From Candidatus Rhodoferax mariagerensis (GTDB lineage Bacteria; Pseudomonadota; Gammaproteobacteria; Burkholderiales; Burkholderiaceae_C), in contig JADKAW010000007.1 of assembly GCA_016719055.1 (NCBI GenBank), positions 62,001 to 126,000 on the forward strand: a stretch of 64,000 bases of DNA, written 5' to 3'. The notes beneath the pieces were generated by a model that made no database searches, was not told the origin of the DNA, and worked only from the letters and a program-made list of their open reading frames with translations. A program made the position numbers and the translations under genes. Positions within the stretch are counted from its first letter, which is position 1, and each line of letters starts with the position of its first letter. Below are positions 41,111 to 51,090 of the stretch, one piece after another.

Positions 41111-41713
41111 ATGCTGCTTGATGCCGAACTATCCCAATTGGTGCTGGTTGACTACCAGCCGCGCCTGATGCCGGCCATTTTTGAGGGCCCACTGGTGCTG
41201 GCCAATGCCGTCAAACTGGCTCAAATGGCCCGCTTGCTGCAGGTGCCGGTGGTTGGCACTGAGCAAAACCCGTCGAAACTGGGCGAAAACGCGCCAGAAA
41301 TCAGGTCGCTGTGTCAGCGTACATTGGCCAAAATGCAGTTCAGTGGGGTTGAAGAAGGCCTGGGTGAGTGGCTTCGCCCACCCGTCAAGCCGGTCGCCGG
41401 TAATGCCCGCAGCCTGCCCAAGCACTTGCAAAAGCCCGCCAACACGCCAACTGAGCGCAACAGCATCGTGATTTCCGGCTGCGAGGCGCATGTGTGTCTG
41501 TTGCAAACCGCTTTGCACCTGCTCGAAGATGAGTTTGATGTCTGGGTGGTCACCGACGCCTGCAGTTCCCGCACCGAGCGCAACCGTGATGCCGCCTTTG
41601 ACCGCCTCGCCGGTGCCGGTGCCGAGCTGGTGACGACCGAAATGGTGGCATTTGAGTGGCTGCGCAGCGCCGAGCACGCCCAGTTCAAGGCCGTGCAATT
41701 ACTCATTAAATAG
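41111..41713 (+). CDS. Isochorismatase-family cysteine hydrolase
   Basis: A 200-residue hydrolase with the triad Asp14 (VLVDYQPRL), Lys74 (RTLAKMQFSG) and Cys129 (GCEAHVCLLQTA). The family includes nicotinamidases and ureidoacrylate or isochorismate hydrolases; this one looks like the YcaC-type branch. There is an extra insertion (about 80-115, PVKPVAGNARSLPKHLQKPA) compared with short members. Substrate cannot be read from sequence. Followed by an AT-rich gap with a degenerate copy of the 33-bp repeat. Confidence 0.88.
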   Translation: MLLDAELSQLVLVDYQPRLMPAIFEGPLVLANAVKLAQMARLLQVPVVGTEQNPSKLGENAPEIRSLCQRTLAKMQFSGVEEGLGEWLRPPVKPVAGNARSLPKHLQKPANTPTERNSIVISGCEAHVCLLQTALHLLEDEFDVWVVTDACSSRTERNRDAAFDRLAGAGAELVTTEMVAFEWLRSAEHAQFKAVQLLIK

Positions 41714-41739
41714 TGCTTTATCCCTTTATTAGAAAGCTA
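41711..41739 (-). repeat. Degenerate copy of the 33-bp repeat
   Basis: The minus strand reads TAGCTTTCTAATA then AAGGGATAAAGCACTA, shorter by about four bases than other copies and with weaker identity. Listed because of its intergenic place and its TAGCT and TAAAGC-CTA ends. Confidence 0.3.
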
Positions 41740-41948
41740 TTATAGCTACATTATTTATAGCATTGCGCGATCCGAAATCTGAATCTTGCGTAAGCAGCGC
41801 GCGGCCAGCGTTGGGTTGTTGGTGACGATCAGGTAGATTCAAATTCAATTTAAAGTGATGCTCTGCGGTCATGCAACGATGCCGAGTGGCGCAAAATTGG
41901 GATCGTGATCTTTGTCTAAATACCACCAACCGATGAAGGAAAGACTGT

Positions 41949-42842
41949 ATGAAGATGCTGAAAAAATCTTGCTTGCTGATAGGCGCGATGGTGCTGGCGG
42001 CGACCGTGTCAGTGGTCAATGCCGCTGATCTCAAGGACATTCAGGCACGTGGTGAATTGCGTCACTTAGGCATCAAATATGCCAATTTCGTGACCGGTGC
42101 GGGCGATGGTTTCGATGTCGAATTGACGCAGGGTTTCGCCAAGCATATCGGGGTGAAATACACCCTGGTCTATTCGGACTTTTACAACGTCATCCGCGAC
42201 GTGCTGGGTAAGGACGTGGTGCGCAAGGGGGCCGAAGTGACGCTCATCGGCAACTTTCCGGTCAAGGGCGACATGATTGCCACCGGTTTCACCATGCTGC
42301 CGTGGCGCGAAGCGGTGTTGCTGTATTCCAAGCCCACCTTTCCGTCGCAGGTGTTGCTGGTGGCGCGTGCCGACTCCAATTTCACCCCCATCAAGGGCAG
42401 CAAGGACCTGCCCAAGGACATTCTGGAAACCAAGGCGCTGATTGGCAAGAACAGCCTGCTGGTGATGGAGCGCACCTGCCTGGACCCAGCCAATTACGCG
42501 CTGAAAGGTGTGGGCATCGACCTCAAGTCCTACACAAAAAACACCAATCTCAATGAAATGGTGCCGGCGCTGCTCAACAAAGAGGCCGAGCTGACCTTGC
42601 TGGACGTGCCCGATGCGATTCTTGACTTGAAAAAGTGGGCCGGAAAGATCAAGGTCATTGGCCCGATTTCAGAGCATCAGGATCTGGCAGCCGCCTTTCC
42701 CAAGGATGCCCCGGAATTGCGCAAGGCGTTCGACGAGTACCTGGTCAAGACGCGGGCCGATGGCAGTTATGACAAACTGGTGGATAAATACTATCCTGGC
42801 ATTCGCCGCTATTTCCCCGAGTTTTTCGCCAGAAAACACTGA
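41949..42842 (+). CDS. Periplasmic solute-binding protein (family 3 type)
   Basis: A 297-residue protein with a cleavable signal peptide (KKSCLLIGAMVLAATVSVVNA) and a two-lobed family 3 binding fold (RGELRHLGIKYANFVTGAG, FNVIRDV-like loop, ALIGKNSLLVMERTCLDPANY, KWAGKIKVIGPISEHQDLAAAF). No ABC permease or ATPase genes are near. The next gene, 36 bp downstream, is a hybrid histidine kinase. A binding protein without a transporter and next to a sensor suggests it presents a ligand to the kinase. Function inferred from context. Confidence 0.85.
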   Translation: MKMLKKSCLLIGAMVLAATVSVVNAADLKDIQARGELRHLGIKYANFVTGAGDGFDVELTQGFAKHIGVKYTLVYSDFYNVIRDVLGKDVVRKGAEVTLIGNFPVKGDMIATGFTMLPWREAVLLYSKPTFPSQVLLVARADSNFTPIKGSKDLPKDILETKALIGKNSLLVMERTCLDPANYALKGVGIDLKSYTKNTNLNEMVPALLNKEAELTLLDVPDAILDLKKWAGKIKVIGPISEHQDLAAAFPKDAPELRKAFDEYLVKTRADGSYDKLVDKYYPGIRRYFPEFFARKH

Positions 42843-42878
42843 TGTCGGCAGGCACCCTGTCCCGCTGATTTGAGGCTC

Positions 42879-45263
42879 ATGACACTGCTCAGGCGAGTCG
42901 CTTTGCGATGGCCGCTGGCCTTGGCGGTCGTTTTTTGCTTGTACACCCTGGTTTTATTGTGGAATGTTTTTGCTGCTCAGGCGCTGTTGCGCTCGTCTGC
43001 GGATGCCCGTTTGGTGGCCGATGGTCAGCGCCGGGCGGCGGCCATTGGCGATTTTCTGGCGGACCGCCGCAATGAGACGGTGGACCTGGCCGAAAGCCAT
43101 GAGATTGAGGGCTACCTGGTCAACAAGGCGCTGGGCATGTCACTGCAATACGGTTTGATCGCCAATTTGGACGCGATCGACCAGCGCTTTCGGCGCAGGC
43201 AGGCGCAGAAAGTCATCCGTGGTACATCACTGTTCAGCGACCTGGCCTATTTTGATGAAACCGGCGAGCCGCTCTCGACACCCCTGGCCAGCGGTGATGC
43301 GCGGGTTACCCTGCCAGAGGGCTTCAGGCAAGCCGTTCAATTGAGCATTGAACCCAAAAAGCAGCTCCTCGTGGTCAGCGCCCCGGTCATTTACAAGGGC
43401 AGTTACAGCGGCGTGGTAGTGACCACCGGCGATCTGGCCAAACTGTCTCGCTTGTTGATGGCCAGCGGCAGCGCCAATGCCGCGGGAAACTACCACGAGC
43501 TGCTGATCTCACCCAATGGCCTGGTGCTGGCGGCCAGTGGCAGCCCGTTCAGCTTTGGCAAAGACTGGGGGCCGCAAGTGCTGCAGCAACCGGCCGATGC
43601 GCTGCTGCCCATGGCGCATTTGGCGCACGCCCCGGCCAGCGCGTCGCACACGCTGGTGCTGCGCTCGGCGGTACCCGGTGCGCCGTTGTCGCTGGTGACG
43701 GTGATCGACCGGGACACGGTGTACGGTCAGACCAGCTCCAGCCTCTTTTTATATTCGCTGAGCATTTTTCCCTTTTTGCTGCTGTTGGCGGCACTGGCGT
43801 TTGATCGGCAACATCAGCGCACGCTGCAACTGCAGGTGGACAACTCGGCGCTGGCCCAAGAGGTGTCGCGGCGTGAAGCGCTGGAGTTGGAGCTGCGCAA
43901 CAACAACACCCAACTTGGGCAAATGGCCGACGAGCTGCAGCGCAACGTGGACCGCGCCGAGCACGCCAGTCGGGCCAAGTCAGACTTTCTGGCGACCATG
44001 AGCCACGAAATTCGCACCCCGATGAATGGGATCATCGGCATGACCGACCTGGCCATGGATACCGAGCTGACCGACGAGCAACGTGATTACCTGAATATCG
44101 TGAAGTCGTCGGCCGATGGCTTGCTGAACATCATCAACGACATTCTTGATTTCTCCAAGATGGAGGCCGGTAAGATGGCGGTGGAGCTCATCAGCTTTGA
44201 CCTGCACATCCTGGTAGCGGCGGTGATGAAATCCTTGTCGGTGCGGGCTCAGGAGCGCAACCTGGAGCTGATTTGCGATGTTGAGCCGGGGGTGCCACGG
44301 CAGGTGTCGGGCGACCCGGGGCGGCTGCGGCAGATTCTGATCAACCTGCTCAACAACGCCATCAAGTTTACCGAGCATGGCGAAGTAGAACTGCACGTGC
44401 AGGTGCAGGCCGAACACGAGGCGCAGGTGCTATTGCAGTTCAGCGTGCGAGACACCGGCATTGGCATTCCGGCCGACAAACAAAAGCTTATCTTCGAAGC
44501 CTTTACCCAGCAAGATGCCTCCACCACGCGCCGCTTTGGTGGCACCGGGCTGGGGTTGACCATTTCGACGCGCCTGGCCGGGTTGTTGGGTGGGCGAATC
44601 TGGGTCGAAAGCGAGGTAGCCCAGGGCAGCACTTTCCATTTGGTGCTGCCGTTTGGACCGGCGACCAGTGAACAGTTGCCCGTGCCACATCGGGACCTGG
44701 CAGGAACGCGGGTGTTGCTGGTGGATGACAATGCCGTCAATCGGCATGTGCTGGCGCGCATGCTGCAGCGTTGGGGCGTGCTGCTCGCCGATGCAGCCTC
44801 TGGTGCACAAGCATTGCAGATTCTGGCGACCACTTCGGTGCCGGAGTTTGATCTGTTGCTGACCGATTTTCAGATGCCCGACATGGATGGATTTGAACTG
44901 GTCGCCCAAGTCAGGCAGGATCAGCGATTCCAGCACCTCAAGATCGTCTTGCTGTCGTCTGCCGCCAGCCCCGGCCAGGGTGCCCAGTGCCGCGAGCTGG
45001 GAATTGATGCCTACCTGACCAAACCGGTGGCACAGCATGAACTCGAACAGGCGTTGCAAACGCTTCTTGCCCGCTCGGGTGCGGCGGAGCCCGGCCAGTC
45101 CAAAACCCCGGCTTTGATCACCCGGCACACCCTTCAAGAAGATCGTGTTGCGCTGAAAATACTGGTGGCTGAAGACAATTTGGTGAACCAAAAGCTGATT
45201 GCCACCCTTTGCAAAAGTGGGGACACACGGCGGTCATCTCCAACAACGGCCAGGAGGCGCTGA
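42879..45263 (+). pseudogene. Hybrid histidine kinase, first part of a frameshifted gene
   Basis: The 794-residue frame is a membrane hybrid kinase: helix at about 12-34, periplasmic sensor (35-285), helix (290-312), coiled coil, HisKA with His376 in MSHEIRTPMNG, HATPase with DTGIGIP and GTGLGLTIS, then a receiver with Asp663 in LLTDFQMPDMDGFE. It ends in the start of a second receiver, ILVAEDNLVNQKLIATL, after which the frame breaks at 45207-45210. The rest continues at 45209 in another frame. A missing base there (CCCTTTG) explains it. Kinase and first receiver could still work alone. ATG 42879 has TGAGG upstream. Confidence 0.85.
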
Positions 45264-45898
45264 ACTGGCTTGCAGGTAACACCTGTGACTTGATTCTGAT
45301 GGATATGCAGATGCCGGTGATGGGCGGCCTGGATGCGACCCGCCAGATTAGGCTACTTGAAGCCGCTAACCCTGGTTCGCGCAAGACACCGATTTATGCA
45401 TTGACGGCTGCCGCCTTGGCCGACGAGCAGGAAGCCGGACTACAAGCTGGTGTTGACGGTTACCTGACCAAGCCGATTGATAAGAAGCGGCTCCAGGAAA
45501 TACTGAGCCAACCTCGCGCTGCCGAGGTTTTCCCACAAGTCGTCACCGCGCCGCCTGACTTTGATTACGCAAGCGCCCTGGCGCAATGTGATGCTGATAT
45601 TCTGGAAATCATTGGTCAGAACTTCCTGCAGTCTGCGCCTGGGGAATTGATGGCGATCGAAGTGGCTGTCAACGCCGCCAACTGGCCGCTATTGGAGCGA
45701 CTCGCCCATACCCAGAAAGGCATCATCTGCAACTTTGGTGCCCAGACCCTTGAGCACTTGTTGGCTGAACTGGAACAAAGCTCGCGGGCCGGCGCTTTGC
45801 CCTCCACCTGGCAGCTACAGGATTTGCAGTGCGAATGGCGCAATTTGTGTACGTCATTGGAAAGCTACCTGGCGCAAAAAACCAACCTCTCGTCATAA
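45209..45898 (+). pseudogene. Second receiver and HPt part of the frameshifted hybrid kinase
   Basis: Continues the kinase in the neighbouring frame: QKWGHTAVISNNGQEALNWL, phospho-Asp in LILMDMQMPVMGG, Lys in YLTKPID, then an HPt domain (about 115-215) with the phospho-His in LAHTQKGIICNFGAQ. It has no start of its own that is plausible; the TTG at 45209 lies at the break. Both halves join perfectly if one base is added near 45208. Whether the phosphorelay is dead or the break is a sequence error cannot be settled here. Confidence 0.85.
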
Positions 45899-45989
45899 AC
45901 GCTGGTATCCAGACACATCCGTTTCAAGTGCACCCGACTGAAGGACCAGCGGCATATTAGGGTCAACCCTTTGGGTCAAATAAAGTCAG

Positions 45990-46024
45990 GAAACCGCAAG
46001 CTGATTGTTCATAATTGCGGTTTC
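45990..46024 (+). terminator. Hairpin between the kinase and prpE genes
   Basis: A perfect 10-bp stem (GAAACCGCAA / TTGCGGTTTC) with a 15-nt loop, followed by ATTTTTT. It looks like a terminator for the kinase transcript but ends only 28 bp before the prpE start, leaving no room for a promoter after it. So it may be an attenuator in the prpE leader, or an operator. Confidence 0.65.
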
Positions 46025-46051
46025 ATTTTTTACAACAAACGGAGACATTCA

Positions 46052-47950
46052 ATGACCAGTTATGCCGATTTTCACCAACGTTCCCTGACCGATCGCGACG
46101 GTTTTTGGGCTGAGCAAGCCCAGTTGGTGGACTGGAAAGTTCAGCCGCAGCAGATTTGCGACTACAGCAACCCGCCGTTTGCCAAATGGTTTGTCGGCGG
46201 CGTCACCAATCTGTGTCACAACGCGGTGGATCGGCATCTGAAAGACCGGGCGGACCAGGCTGCGCTGATTTATGTTTCAACCGAAACCAATGTGGAAAAG
46301 GTTTATTCATTCCGCGAACTGCACGCCGAGGTGCAGCGCATGGCAGCCGTGCTAAAGGACCTGGGTGTCAAAAAAGGCGACCGCGTGCTGGTCTATATGC
46401 CGATGGTGGCTGAGGCCGCCTTTGCCATGCTGGCCTGCACCCGCATCGGTGCCATCCACTCGGTGGTGTTCGGCGGCTTTGCATCGGGCTCGCTGGCTTC
46501 GCGCATTGAAGACGCAGAACCGCGCATCATCATCAGCGCCGATGCCGGTTCGCGCGGCGGCAAGCCGGTGGCTTACAAACCGCTGCTTGACGAGGCCATC
46601 CGGCTGTCAAGCCACAAGCCAGAGGCGGTGCTGCTGATTGACCGTGGCATGGTTGCTATGGATCTGGTGGCCGGGCGCGACCATCTGTGGGCTGCCCTGC
46701 GCGAAAAGAACCTCAATACAGTGGTCGAATGCGAATGGGTCGATGCCACCCATTCCAGCTACACGCTCTACACCAGCGGCACCACCGGCAAGCCCAAAGG
46801 CGTGCAGCGTGACACCGGGGGTTACTGCGTGGCGTTGGCTGCTAGCATGAAACACATCTATGCCGGCAATGCCGGTGAAACCTATTTCTCGACCAGCGAC
46901 ATCGGCTGGGTGGTCGGCCACAGCTACATCATCTATGGCCCGCTGATTGCCGGCATGGCGACCATTTTGTACGAAGGCTTGCCAACCCGCCCGGACGGCG
47001 GCATCTGGTGGAGTCTGGTCGAAAAGTACAAGGTCACAGTGATGTTCAGCGCTCCTACGGCAGTGCGCGTGCTCAAGAAGCAAGACCCGGCACTGCTGAA
47101 AAAGTACGACCTGTCTAGCCTGCGCGCGCTGTTCCTGGCTGGCGAACCGCTTGATGAGCCGACTGCGCAGTGGATCAGTGACGGCCTGGGCAAGCCGATC
47201 ATCGACAACTACTGGCAGACCGAGACCGGTTGGCCGATTTTGTCGCTGTGCAATGGGGTGGAACAGGCCAAGAGCAAGTTTGGCTCGCCGGGCAAGGCGG
47301 TCTATGGCTACGATGTCAAGCTGCTTGATGACCAGACCGGTGCTGAACTGGTTGGCCCGAATCAAAAAGGCGTGGTGGTGGTTGAAGGCCCGCTGCCTCC
47401 GGGCTGCATGCAAACCGTGTGGCGCGGGGACGACCGCTTTGTCAGCACCTACTGGAAGACGGTGCCCGGCAAGATGGTCTATAGCACTTTCGACTGGGGC
47501 ATTCGCGATGCCGACGGCTACTACTTCATTTTGGGCCGCACCGACGACGTGATCAACGTTGCCGGTCATCGCTTGGGCACGCGCGAAATCGAGGAAAGCA
47601 TCTCGGCACACCCGAATGTCTCCGAAGTCGCTGTGGTTGGCGTGGCCGACCAGCTTAAAGGCCAGGTCGCCATGGCGTTTGCCGTGGTCAAGGATGCCAG
47701 CCTGGTCACCGATGAGGCCAGTGCCGCCAAACTCGAAGCCGAGATCATGAAGATCGTCGATAAAGATCTTGGTGCTGTGGCGCGGCCAGCCCGGGTGCGT
47801 TTTGTTACCGTATTGCCGAAAACCCGCAGCGGCAAATTGCTGCGCCGCGCCGTGCAGGCCATCTGCGAAGGGCGTGATCCGGGCGACCTGACCACCATGG
47901 ATGATCCGGCAGCCCTGCAGCAGATCAAAGATCTGGTAACTGCCGGGTAA
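46052..47950 (+). CDS. prpE: Propionyl-CoA synthetase (acyl-CoA ligase)
   Basis: A 632-residue ANL-family ligase making propionyl-CoA (or acetyl-CoA) from acid, ATP and CoA. Motifs: TLYTSGTTGKPKGVQRDTGG (P-loop), STSDIGWVVGHSY, NYWQTETGWPI, and RTDDVINVAGHRLGTREIE, with the adenylation Lys in PKTRSGKLLRRA near the end. The DWGIRDADGYY region and the overall length favour PrpE over Acs. Start at ATG 46052; ACGGAGA lies upstream. A hairpin with T tract sits 28 bp before the start, a second one after the stop. Confidence 0.93.
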   Translation: MTSYADFHQRSLTDRDGFWAEQAQLVDWKVQPQQICDYSNPPFAKWFVGGVTNLCHNAVDRHLKDRADQAALIYVSTETNVEKVYSFRELHAEVQRMAAVLKDLGVKKGDRVLVYMPMVAEAAFAMLACTRIGAIHSVVFGGFASGSLASRIEDAEPRIIISADAGSRGGKPVAYKPLLDEAIRLSSHKPEAVLLIDRGMVAMDLVAGRDHLWAALREKNLNTVVECEWVDATHSSYTLYTSGTTGKPKGVQRDTGGYCVALAASMKHIYAGNAGETYFSTSDIGWVVGHSYIIYGPLIAGMATILYEGLPTRPDGGIWWSLVEKYKVTVMFSAPTAVRVLKKQDPALLKKYDLSSLRALFLAGEPLDEPTAQWISDGLGKPIIDNYWQTETGWPILSLCNGVEQAKSKFGSPGKAVYGYDVKLLDDQTGAELVGPNQKGVVVVEGPLPPGCMQTVWRGDDRFVSTYWKTVPGKMVYSTFDWGIRDADGYYFILGRTDDVINVAGHRLGTREIEESISAHPNVSEVAVVGVADQLKGQVAMAFAVVKDASLVTDEASAAKLEAEIMKIVDKDLGAVARPARVRFVTVLPKTRSGKLLRRAVQAICEGRDPGDLTTMDDPAALQQIKDLVTAG

Positions 47951-47975
47951 GCACGGTTGCACATTGGTGCGACGT

Positions 47976-48013
47976 AAGAATTGCGCCATTTTCGGATGGC
48001 ACAATTCTTTTTT
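47976..48013 (+). terminator. Rho-independent terminator after prpE
   Basis: A 14-bp stem with a single mismatch (AAGAATTGCGCCAT / ATGGCACAATTCTT), 6-nt loop and TTTTTT, 25 bp after the prpE stop. A strong terminator. Confidence 0.9.
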
Positions 48014-48138
48014 GAGTCAGGCTCCTTCCAACGCCACAGTCGCATCCGCCAAACGGTTAAGCCGTGACGCGGGAGGTTAATCATCTACCAGCTTTAACCA
48101 GCTAAAGTTTCCCCAAGGGAAATGAAAGTCAGCGAAAT

Positions 48139-51006
48139 ATGAGTGAGACAAACACAGTTTATCAAGCCTACCAGGCAAACACTTACCTTTTTGGTGGCAA
48201 CGCCCCGTACGTCGAAGAGATGTACGAAAACTACCTAGCCAATCCTGGCAGTGTGCCAGAAACCTGGCGTGACTATTTTGACGCCCTGCAAAATGTGCCT
48301 GCCGTCGACGGCAGCAACGCCAAAGACGTTCCCCACCAGCCTGTCATTGACGCTTTTGCGCAGCGCGCCAAGGCCGGCGGCACCAAGGTGGTGGTGGCAA
48401 GCATGGACTCCGAAATGGGCCGCAAGCGTACTGCTGCCCAACAGTTGATTGCTGCTTACCGCAACGTTGGTGCCAGTTGGGCTGACCTGGACCCTCTCAA
48501 ACGCACCGAGCGCCCCAATATTCCTGAGCTGGAGCTCTCGTTTTACGGCTTTGGTGACGCCGACCAAGAGACCATCTTTGACGTGAGCAATACGTTTTTC
48601 GGCAAAGAAAAAATGTCCTTGCGTGAGATGCTCAATGCCTTGCGCGAAACCTATTGCGGCAGCATAGGTGCGGAATACATGTACCTGACCGACCACACGC
48701 AAAAGCGTTGGTGGCAGCAAAGGCTTGAAAGCGTGCGCAGCAAGCCAAGTTTCAATACCGAGCAGAAAAAACACATTCTGGACCGCCTGACGGCCGCTGA
48801 AGGCCTGGAGCGCTTTTTGCACACCAAGTATGTGGGCCAAAAGCGGTTTTCACTTGAAGGTGGCGAAAGCTTCATCGCCGCCATGGACGAGTTGATTCAG
48901 CGGGCAGGTGCCAAAGGCGTGCAGGAAATCGTGATTGGCATGGCGCACCGTGGCCGCCTAAATGTGCTTGTCAACACGCTGGGCAAGCTGCCAGCCGACC
49001 TGTTTGCCGAGTTTGACCATACCGCCCCGGAAGACCTGCCCGCTGGCGACGTTAAGTACCACCAGGGTTTCAGCTCGGATGTGACCACCCCGGGCGGCCC
49101 GGTGCATTTGAGTCTGGCGTTCAACCCATCGCACCTTGAAATTGTTAACCCGGTGGTTGAGGGCTCGGTGCGCGCCCGCATGGACCGCCGCGCTGACCCG
49201 ACAGGGCGTCAGGTGTTGCCGGTGCTGGTGCACGGCGACGCTGCTTTTGCGGGCCAGGGTGTGAACCAGGAAACCTTGGCGCTGGCCCAAACACGTGGCT
49301 ACACCACGGCGGGCACGGTGCACATTATCATCAACAACCAGATTGGCTTTACTACCTCTGATCCGCGCGACTACCGCTCCACCCTGTATTGCACCGACAT
49401 CGTCAAAGGTGTCGAAGCGCCAGTGATGCACGTCAATGGTGACGACCCGGAGGCGGTCGTGCTGGCCATGCAGTGGGCGCTGGAATACCGCATGGAGTTC
49501 CGCAAGGACGTGGTGCTGGACATCATTTGCTTTCGCAAATTGGGCCACAACGAGCAAGACACCCCGGCCTTGACCCAGCCGTTGATGTACAAAAAAATAG
49601 GCCAGCATCCCGGTACCCGCAAACTTTACGCCGACAAACTTGCCGCACAGGGCTTGGGTGATGATATAGGTGATGTGATGTCCAAGGCCTATCGCACCGC
49701 CATGGATGCAGGCCGCCACACCATAGACCCGGTGTTGACCAACTTCAAAAGCAAATATGCAGTGGACTGGTCGCCTTTTCTAGGAAAGAAATGGACAGAC
49801 GCGGGTGAAACCGCCGTTCCCATGGCTGAATGGAAACGCCTGTCTGAAAAAATCACCACCATTCCGGCTTCGGTCACCCCGCACTCGCTGGTCAAAAAGG
49901 TTTATGACGACCGGGCGGCCATGGGCCGAGGGGACATCCCGGTGGATTGGGGCATGGGTGAGCACATGGCTTTTGCCACATTGGTGGCCAGTGGTTATGC
50001 AGTGCGTTTGTCCGGCGAAGACTGTGGACGCGGCACCTTTACCCACCGTCATGCCGTGATTCATGATCAGAAGCGCGAAAAATGGGACGTTGGGACCTAT
50101 GTGCCGTTGCAAAACGCGGCTGAAAACCAATCGCCTTTTGTTGTTATTGACTCGATTTTGTCTGAAGAAGCGGTGTTGGGTTTTGAGTACGGCTACGCCT
50201 CGAACGACCCCAACACCCTGGTGATCTGGGAGGCGCAGTTTGGTGATTTTGCCAATGGCGCGCAGGTGGTGATTGACCAATTCATCGCCTCTGGTGAGGT
50301 GAAATGGGGTCGGGTCAATGGCATCACGTTGATGTTGCCACATGGCTATGAAGGCCAGGGACCGGAACACTCTTCTGCCCGGGTGGAGCGTTTCATGCAA
50401 CTGGCGGCTGACACCAATATGCAACTGGTGCAACCCACCACAGCCAGCCAGATCTTCCATGTGCTGCGCCGTCAGATGGTGCGCAGCCTGCGCAAGCCAT
50501 TGATCATCTTTACGCCCAAGTCCCTGTTGCGCAACAAGGACGCTGCATCACCCCTGTCAGAGTTCACAGAAGGTGGTTTTCAGACGGTCATTCCGGACCA
50601 CAAGGCGCTGAAGAGCGACAAGGTCAAGCGGGTCGTGGCTTGCTCAGGCAAGGTTTTTTACGATTTGTCTAAAAAGCGTGAAGAGAAAGGCCTTGATGAC
50701 GTGGCCATCTTGCGTGTCGAGCAGTTGTACCCGTTCCCGCACAAGGCTTTTGCTACCGAACTCAAAAAGTATCCCAACGCCACAGAAGTGGTTTGGACGC
50801 AGGATGAACCACAAAACCAGGGTGCCTGGTTCTTTGTGCAACATTACATTCACGAAAACATGCTTGAAGGGCAAAGACTGGGGTATTCCGGCCGTGCCGC
50901 ATCAGCATCGCCGGCAGCAGGCTACGCGCATTTGCATCAGGAACAGCAAAAGTCGCTGGTCGACGGTGCATTTGGCAAGCTCAAAGGGTTTGTGCTGTCG
51001 AAATAA
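48139..51006 (+). CDS. sucA: 2-oxoglutarate dehydrogenase E1 component
   Basis: A 955-residue thiamine-diphosphate enzyme that decarboxylates 2-oxoglutarate in the TCA cycle and hands the succinyl group to SucB. Landmarks: N-terminal E2-binding region with NAPYVEEMYENYLANPGSV, GMAHRGRLNVLVNTLGK, the ThDP/Mg motif GDAAFAGQGVNQETLAL, IIINNQIGFTTSDPRD and HGYEGQGPEHSSARVERF. Length normal. Weak ribosome site before ATG 48139. Followed 84 bp later by sucB, then lpd, the usual order in Burkholderiales. Confidence 0.97.
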   Translation: MSETNTVYQAYQANTYLFGGNAPYVEEMYENYLANPGSVPETWRDYFDALQNVPAVDGSNAKDVPHQPVIDAFAQRAKAGGTKVVVASMDSEMGRKRTAAQQLIAAYRNVGASWADLDPLKRTERPNIPELELSFYGFGDADQETIFDVSNTFFGKEKMSLREMLNALRETYCGSIGAEYMYLTDHTQKRWWQQRLESVRSKPSFNTEQKKHILDRLTAAEGLERFLHTKYVGQKRFSLEGGESFIAAMDELIQRAGAKGVQEIVIGMAHRGRLNVLVNTLGKLPADLFAEFDHTAPEDLPAGDVKYHQGFSSDVTTPGGPVHLSLAFNPSHLEIVNPVVEGSVRARMDRRADPTGRQVLPVLVHGDAAFAGQGVNQETLALAQTRGYTTAGTVHIIINNQIGFTTSDPRDYRSTLYCTDIVKGVEAPVMHVNGDDPEAVVLAMQWALEYRMEFRKDVVLDIICFRKLGHNEQDTPALTQPLMYKKIGQHPGTRKLYADKLAAQGLGDDIGDVMSKAYRTAMDAGRHTIDPVLTNFKSKYAVDWSPFLGKKWTDAGETAVPMAEWKRLSEKITTIPASVTPHSLVKKVYDDRAAMGRGDIPVDWGMGEHMAFATLVASGYAVRLSGEDCGRGTFTHRHAVIHDQKREKWDVGTYVPLQNAAENQSPFVVIDSILSEEAVLGFEYGYASNDPNTLVIWEAQFGDFANGAQVVIDQFIASGEVKWGRVNGITLMLPHGYEGQGPEHSSARVERFMQLAADTNMQLVQPTTASQIFHVLRRQMVRSLRKPLIIFTPKSLLRNKDAASPLSEFTEGGFQTVIPDHKALKSDKVKRVVACSGKVFYDLSKKREEKGLDDVAILRVEQLYPFPHKAFATELKKYPNATEVVWTQDEPQNQGAWFFVQHYIHENMLEGQRLGYSGRAASASPAAGYAHLHQEQQKSLVDGAFGKLKGFVLSK

Positions 51007-51090
51007 GCGCACAAACTGCCAACGTTAGATGGTTCAGGGCAAACATGTTGGTCCTGTGCCCCTCAAGAATACATTTTTGAAAGAATTGAT

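Noticed and set aside
46607..48004. A 465-residue minus-strand open frame over prpE
   Set aside because: It is antisense to prpE motifs, with shadow-like His/Arg/Gln-rich composition.
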